A stretch of 14,316 bases of DNA from an uncultured Rhodospirillaceae bacterium. Its GTDB lineage: Bacteria; Pseudomonadota; Alphaproteobacteria; RF32; CAG-239. Below, in pieces: positions 13,973 through 14,316 of this stretch. The notes beneath the pieces are model-generated. The model ran no database searches. It had not been told where the DNA came from and worked only from the letters and a program-made list of their open reading frames with translations. Numbering within the stretch: the first letter of the stretch is position 1; every line of letters starts with the position of its first letter. Where the stretch lies: contig OMQZ01000003.1 in NCBI GenBank assembly GCA_900313355.1, positions 1-14,316 of the forward strand. Direction: 5' to 3'. The translations under genes were made by a program, and so were the position numbers.

Positions 13973-14316
13973 ATGTCCAATCCCTTAGAACAGTTTGAAA
14001 TAAAACCTCTTGTCCATCTCCATCTTCATGGCTATGACGTTTCGTTTTCAAATTCTGCGCTAGCGATGGCGATTACTTCTGCTTTTATTGTCATCTTATT
14101 TGCCTTTTTGCTCCGCAAGCGCACAATTATCCCAAACCTTGCGCAATCAATTCCCGAATCTTTATACGAATTTATATACAACCTAGTGAAAACGAACGTC
14201 GGCAAACAAGGCTTAAAATATTTTTCATTTATCTTTTGCCTGTTTTTATATATTGCGTTCGGCAATTTATTTGGTCTTTTCCCCTATAGTTTTACCTTCA
14301 CCTCGCATATTGCCGC
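13973..14316 (+). CDS. atpB: ATP synthase F0 subunit a, 5' part (cut by window end)
   Basis: The first 114 codons are present. The N-terminus contains NPLEQFEIKPL, typical of alphaproteobacterial and mitochondrial subunit a, followed by a first membrane helix (about 29-47), ESLYEFIYNLV, and a second helix with the conserved AFGNLFGLFPYSFTFTSHIA. Subunit a forms the proton half-channels against the c-ring. The catalytic Arg helix lies beyond the window. A GGGAG sequence in the atpI end lies about 10 nt before the ATG. Confidence 0.95.
   Translation, partial: MSNPLEQFEIKPLVHLHLHGYDVSFSNSALAMAITSAFIVILFAFLLRKRTIIPNLAQSIPESLYEFIYNLVKTNVGKQGLKYFSFIFCLFLYIAFGNLFGLFPYSFTFTSHIA

Noticed and set aside
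1..14316. Search for CRISPR arrays, tandem repeats, tRNA or rRNA genes, and defence or toxin-antitoxin pairs
   Set aside because: Nothing matching was seen by eye; the window is almost entirely filled by the genes listed, with no gene-free stretch above 300 bases.

Overview
This AT-rich window carries alphaproteobacterial housekeeping genes, with the end of a pilus-type gene cluster at its left edge. The assignment to Alphaproteobacteria rests on three things. The ATP synthase subunit a has an N-terminus starting NPLEQFEI. The DNA-break repair nuclease is of the AddAB type, with an AddB that has no Walker A motif and ends in a DYEHLARVKEW-like tail. The gene neighbourhoods are also typical of the class: addB-addA-trxA, xerD divergent from aroK, and DUF721 next to a DsbA-like gene. 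The low GC together with type IVb-like pilus genes suggests a host-associated or gut low-GC lineage, but that is inference; no rRNA or species marker is present.

Layout. Positions 1-1759 (+) hold the last codons of an unknown gene, a GspF/PilC-type inner-membrane pilus platform protein and a PilS-like pilin. The pilin gene meets, tail to tail with a 2-bp gap, a minus-strand HD-domain phosphohydrolase gene (1762-2598). A minus-strand thioredoxin gene with its own terminator and a possible promoter follows (2678-3111). From 11234 down to 3120 runs one tight minus-strand chain, aroK-rph-rdgB-addB-addA, whose neighbours overlap, abut or are 3 bp apart. A divergent AT-rich region (11235-11319) separates it from a plus-strand chain: a 45-residue membrane ORF, xerD, a DUF721/DciA-family gene, a membrane-anchored DsbA-like gene, atpI and the start of atpB, which is cut by the window end.

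How the genes relate. The minus chain combines shikimate phosphorylation (AroK), tRNA 3'-end trimming (RNase PH), hydrolysis of non-canonical purine dNTPs (RdgB) and double-strand break processing (AddAB). The plus chain combines chromosome dimer resolution (XerD) and a probable replicative-helicase loader (DUF721), and runs with very short spacing through a periplasmic thiol-disulfide protein into the F0 genes of ATP synthase. These look like co-transcribed household functions, not one pathway.

I found no CRISPR array, tRNA, rRNA, insertion sequence, attachment site or defence system, and no clear undescribed system. The most notable items are the pilin-like protein without a visible prepilin peptidase site, the small membrane ORF before xerD, and the unusual partners in both operon chains.
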